Shown here one piece after another: positions 17,675 to 18,499 of a stretch of 18,499 nt of DNA; position 1 is the stretch's first letter; each line of letters starts with the position of its first letter. Both the position numbers and the translations under genes were made by a program. This DNA is from Clostridia bacterium (lineage in GTDB: Bacteria; Bacillota_A; Clostridia; Christensenellales; Aristaeellaceae). The notes under the pieces were generated by a model, which was not told the origin of the DNA, did not search any database, and saw only the letters and a program-made list of their open reading frames with translations. The DNA is taken from contig BNUH01000052.1 in NCBI GenBank assembly GCA_025997215.1, positions 1-18,499 of the forward strand, in the 5' to 3' direction.

Positions 17675-17695
17675 CCGCCGCAAGGCGGCTTTTTT
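17673..17695 (+). terminator. Rho-independent terminator after recombinase remnant
   Basis: A perfect 7-bp stem, AGCCGCC/GGCGGCT, with a GCAA tetraloop is followed by T5 and a further T-rich tail. It directly overlaps the TAG stop of the second recombinase remnant on the plus strand. Confidence 0.92.
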
Positions 17696-17935
17696 GTTTT
17701 TGGCTTGGTTTTGCTTGTTATGTATTATTTTGTTTTGTTTGGTCCTGCTTGTTATGTATTTTTTAGTTTTGGTTTAATTTCGCTTATTATATTTTTTTGT
17801 TTTGCCCTAGTACTGCTTGTTATGTATTTTTAGTTTTGGCTTGATTTTGCTTGTTATGTTTTTTTTGTTTTGCTTGTTATGTATTTTATGTTTTTGGCTG
17901 GTTTTGCTTGGTCTTCATGTTTTGTTCGTCCTACT
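17696..17935. repeat. GT-rich degenerate tandem repeat
   Basis: About seven imperfect copies of a unit centred on TGCTTGTTATGTATTTT occur, with a linker like TTTTGGCTTGGT, spaced irregularly by roughly 30-45 nt. The plus strand is nearly all T and G with very little C. I see no gene here; the open frames are low-complexity Leu/Phe/Val shadows. Confidence 0.7.
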
Positions 17936-17955
17936 AATTCCAACCATACTACACC

Positions 17956-18055
17956 GCCCTACACACGAGTATAAAAACTATACACACGCTCTTTTTTGCA
18001 TCTTCGCGCCTTAAGCCTTCACACTTTAGCACCTCTATCATTTTTACTCGAATTT
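17956..18055. repeat. Imperfect direct repeat, copy 1 (about 100 bp)
   Basis: The first 45 nt (GCCCTACACA ... GCTATTTTT-type end at GCA, 17956-18000) match the stretch at 18132-18176 with 5 differences. Weaker but continuous similarity runs on to about 18055 (CCTTCA...CCTCTATC...TTTTACTCGA). The offset is 176 nt. Confidence 0.75.
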
Positions 18056-18063
18056 AGCTTATT

Positions 18064-18084
18064 GCCGTCGTGAGGTGGTTTTTG
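18064..18084 (+). terminator. Degenerate second copy of the terminator
   Basis: GCCGTC-GTGA-GGTGGT followed by TTTTG resembles the terminator at 17673. All stem changes are C to T. In RNA they keep pairing through G-U wobbles, so a weaker hairpin may survive. The following TTTGTTTTTGGC also matches the sequence after the first terminator. Confidence 0.5.
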
Positions 18085-18131
18085 TTTTTGGCATGTTTCT
18101 GCCTATTTTACCCTTAATTACTCTATACGCT

Positions 18132-18231
18132 GCCCTACACATGGGTATAAACGCTATACACACGCTTTTTTTTGCAATTTTGCCATTCCAATCCTTCATA
18201 TTTTGGCCTCTCTATCGATTTTACTCGATTT
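18132..18231. repeat. Imperfect direct repeat, copy 2
   Basis: This is the second copy of the roughly 100-bp repeat described at 17956; the best-conserved core is 18132-18176 (40 of 45 bases identical). It lies 68 nt after the second terminator copy, against 282 nt for the first, because the GT-rich repeats are expanded in copy 1. Confidence 0.75.
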
Positions 18232-18387
18232 TCTCTCTTTTGCAGCCACAATCATCCCTTTCTAGCTTATTAAGCCCCGAAATAGGTTAGAGAGAGATGA
18301 GGCTATACAAGGAAATCCAGCAATCTAGCCATTTTTTCACCCTCTCGTCAACGCAGTAATAAAAGCTTATCCACCCAGAACAATGAG

Positions 18388-18417
18388 TTGACTGATGCGG
18401 CTTAGCTGGTATATCAT
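18388..18417 (+). promoter_or_regulatory. Candidate sigma-A promoter
   Basis: TTGACT is followed after 18 nt by TATCAT (or after 16 nt by TATATC). It lies about 55 nt before a plus-strand ATG with a purine-rich leader, so it could drive the gene that begins at the window edge. Confidence 0.4.
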
Positions 18418-18470
18418 ACTGGGGAAAGCGGTCACAACTGTACACTGGTTGTTGAGTGAAAGGCGAGGGC

Positions 18471-18499
18471 ATGAGAGAGCAGAAGGTTCAATCCGCCTA
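18471..18499 (+). CDS. Possible start of a gene running off the right edge
   Basis: ATG 18471 is preceded by GAAAGGCGAGG and opens MREQKVQSA before the sequence ends. Nine codons are too few to identify it. Similar basic leaders precede the catalytic domain in some Clostridial serine recombinases, which would suit the neighbourhood, but this is a guess. Confidence 0.3.

Noticed and set aside
18440..18499. GGTTCAATCC near the right edge as a tRNA T-arm
   Set aside because: No matching stems, anticodon arm or acceptor stem can be formed around it; it is better read as codons after a plus-strand ATG.

Overview
The window comes from an AT-rich bacterium, most likely a Bacillota/Clostridia member. 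Pointers are frequent TTG starts, AGGAG-type ribosome binding sites, a BY-type tyrosine kinase heading a polysaccharide operon, and large serine recombinases with DUF4368-type tails. The genus cannot be read from the sequence.

About 15.5 kb of the minus strand (16.2 kb down to 1.7 kb) is one surface-polysaccharide (capsule/EPS) operon of the Wzx/Wzy type. In transcription order it holds: a 5'-truncated BY-kinase, an initiating polyprenyl-phosphate sugar transferase, three GT4 glycosyltransferases, an EpsG/Wzy-like polymerase, a GT2 glycosyltransferase, a mannose-1-phosphate guanylyltransferase-like enzyme, a GT52 (sialyl/polysialyltransferase-like) gene, a hexapeptide O-acetyltransferase, a short NeuB-like nonulosonate synthase, a NeuA-HAD fusion, a second (CysE-like) acetyltransferase and a MurJ/MviN-family flippase. 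Genes are packed with ATGA/TTGA overlaps. Together they would make an undecaprenyl-linked repeat unit carrying a CMP-activated nonulosonic acid (sialic acid or KDN type), O-acetylate it, flip it and polymerise it. Downstream, at 0.2-1.5 kb, is a secreted protein built of about 32-residue YFD..GYA repeats, now broken.

The striking property of the locus is how many genes are interrupted by one small lesion each. The CysE-like acetyltransferase is out of frame at a (TA)7 tract, the polymerase at an A6 tract and one GT4 at a T6 tract. The GT52 gene has an in-frame TAA beside its HP motif. The repeat protein has a 1-nt frameshift plus an internal TAA. Each reads through if a single event is undone. 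Slipped-strand contingency switching, decay of a disabled capsule locus and sequencing error all remain possible.

The right end (16.2-17.7 kb, plus strand) holds the C-terminal halves of two large serine recombinases. The first abuts the truncated BY-kinase head to head, so a deletion or rearrangement removed the kinase N-terminus, the recombinase catalytic domain and presumably the operon promoter. A strong terminator follows, then about 0.6 kb of GT-rich degenerate repeats and a roughly 100-bp imperfect direct duplication. At the extreme right edge there is a candidate promoter and the start of another plus-strand reading frame.
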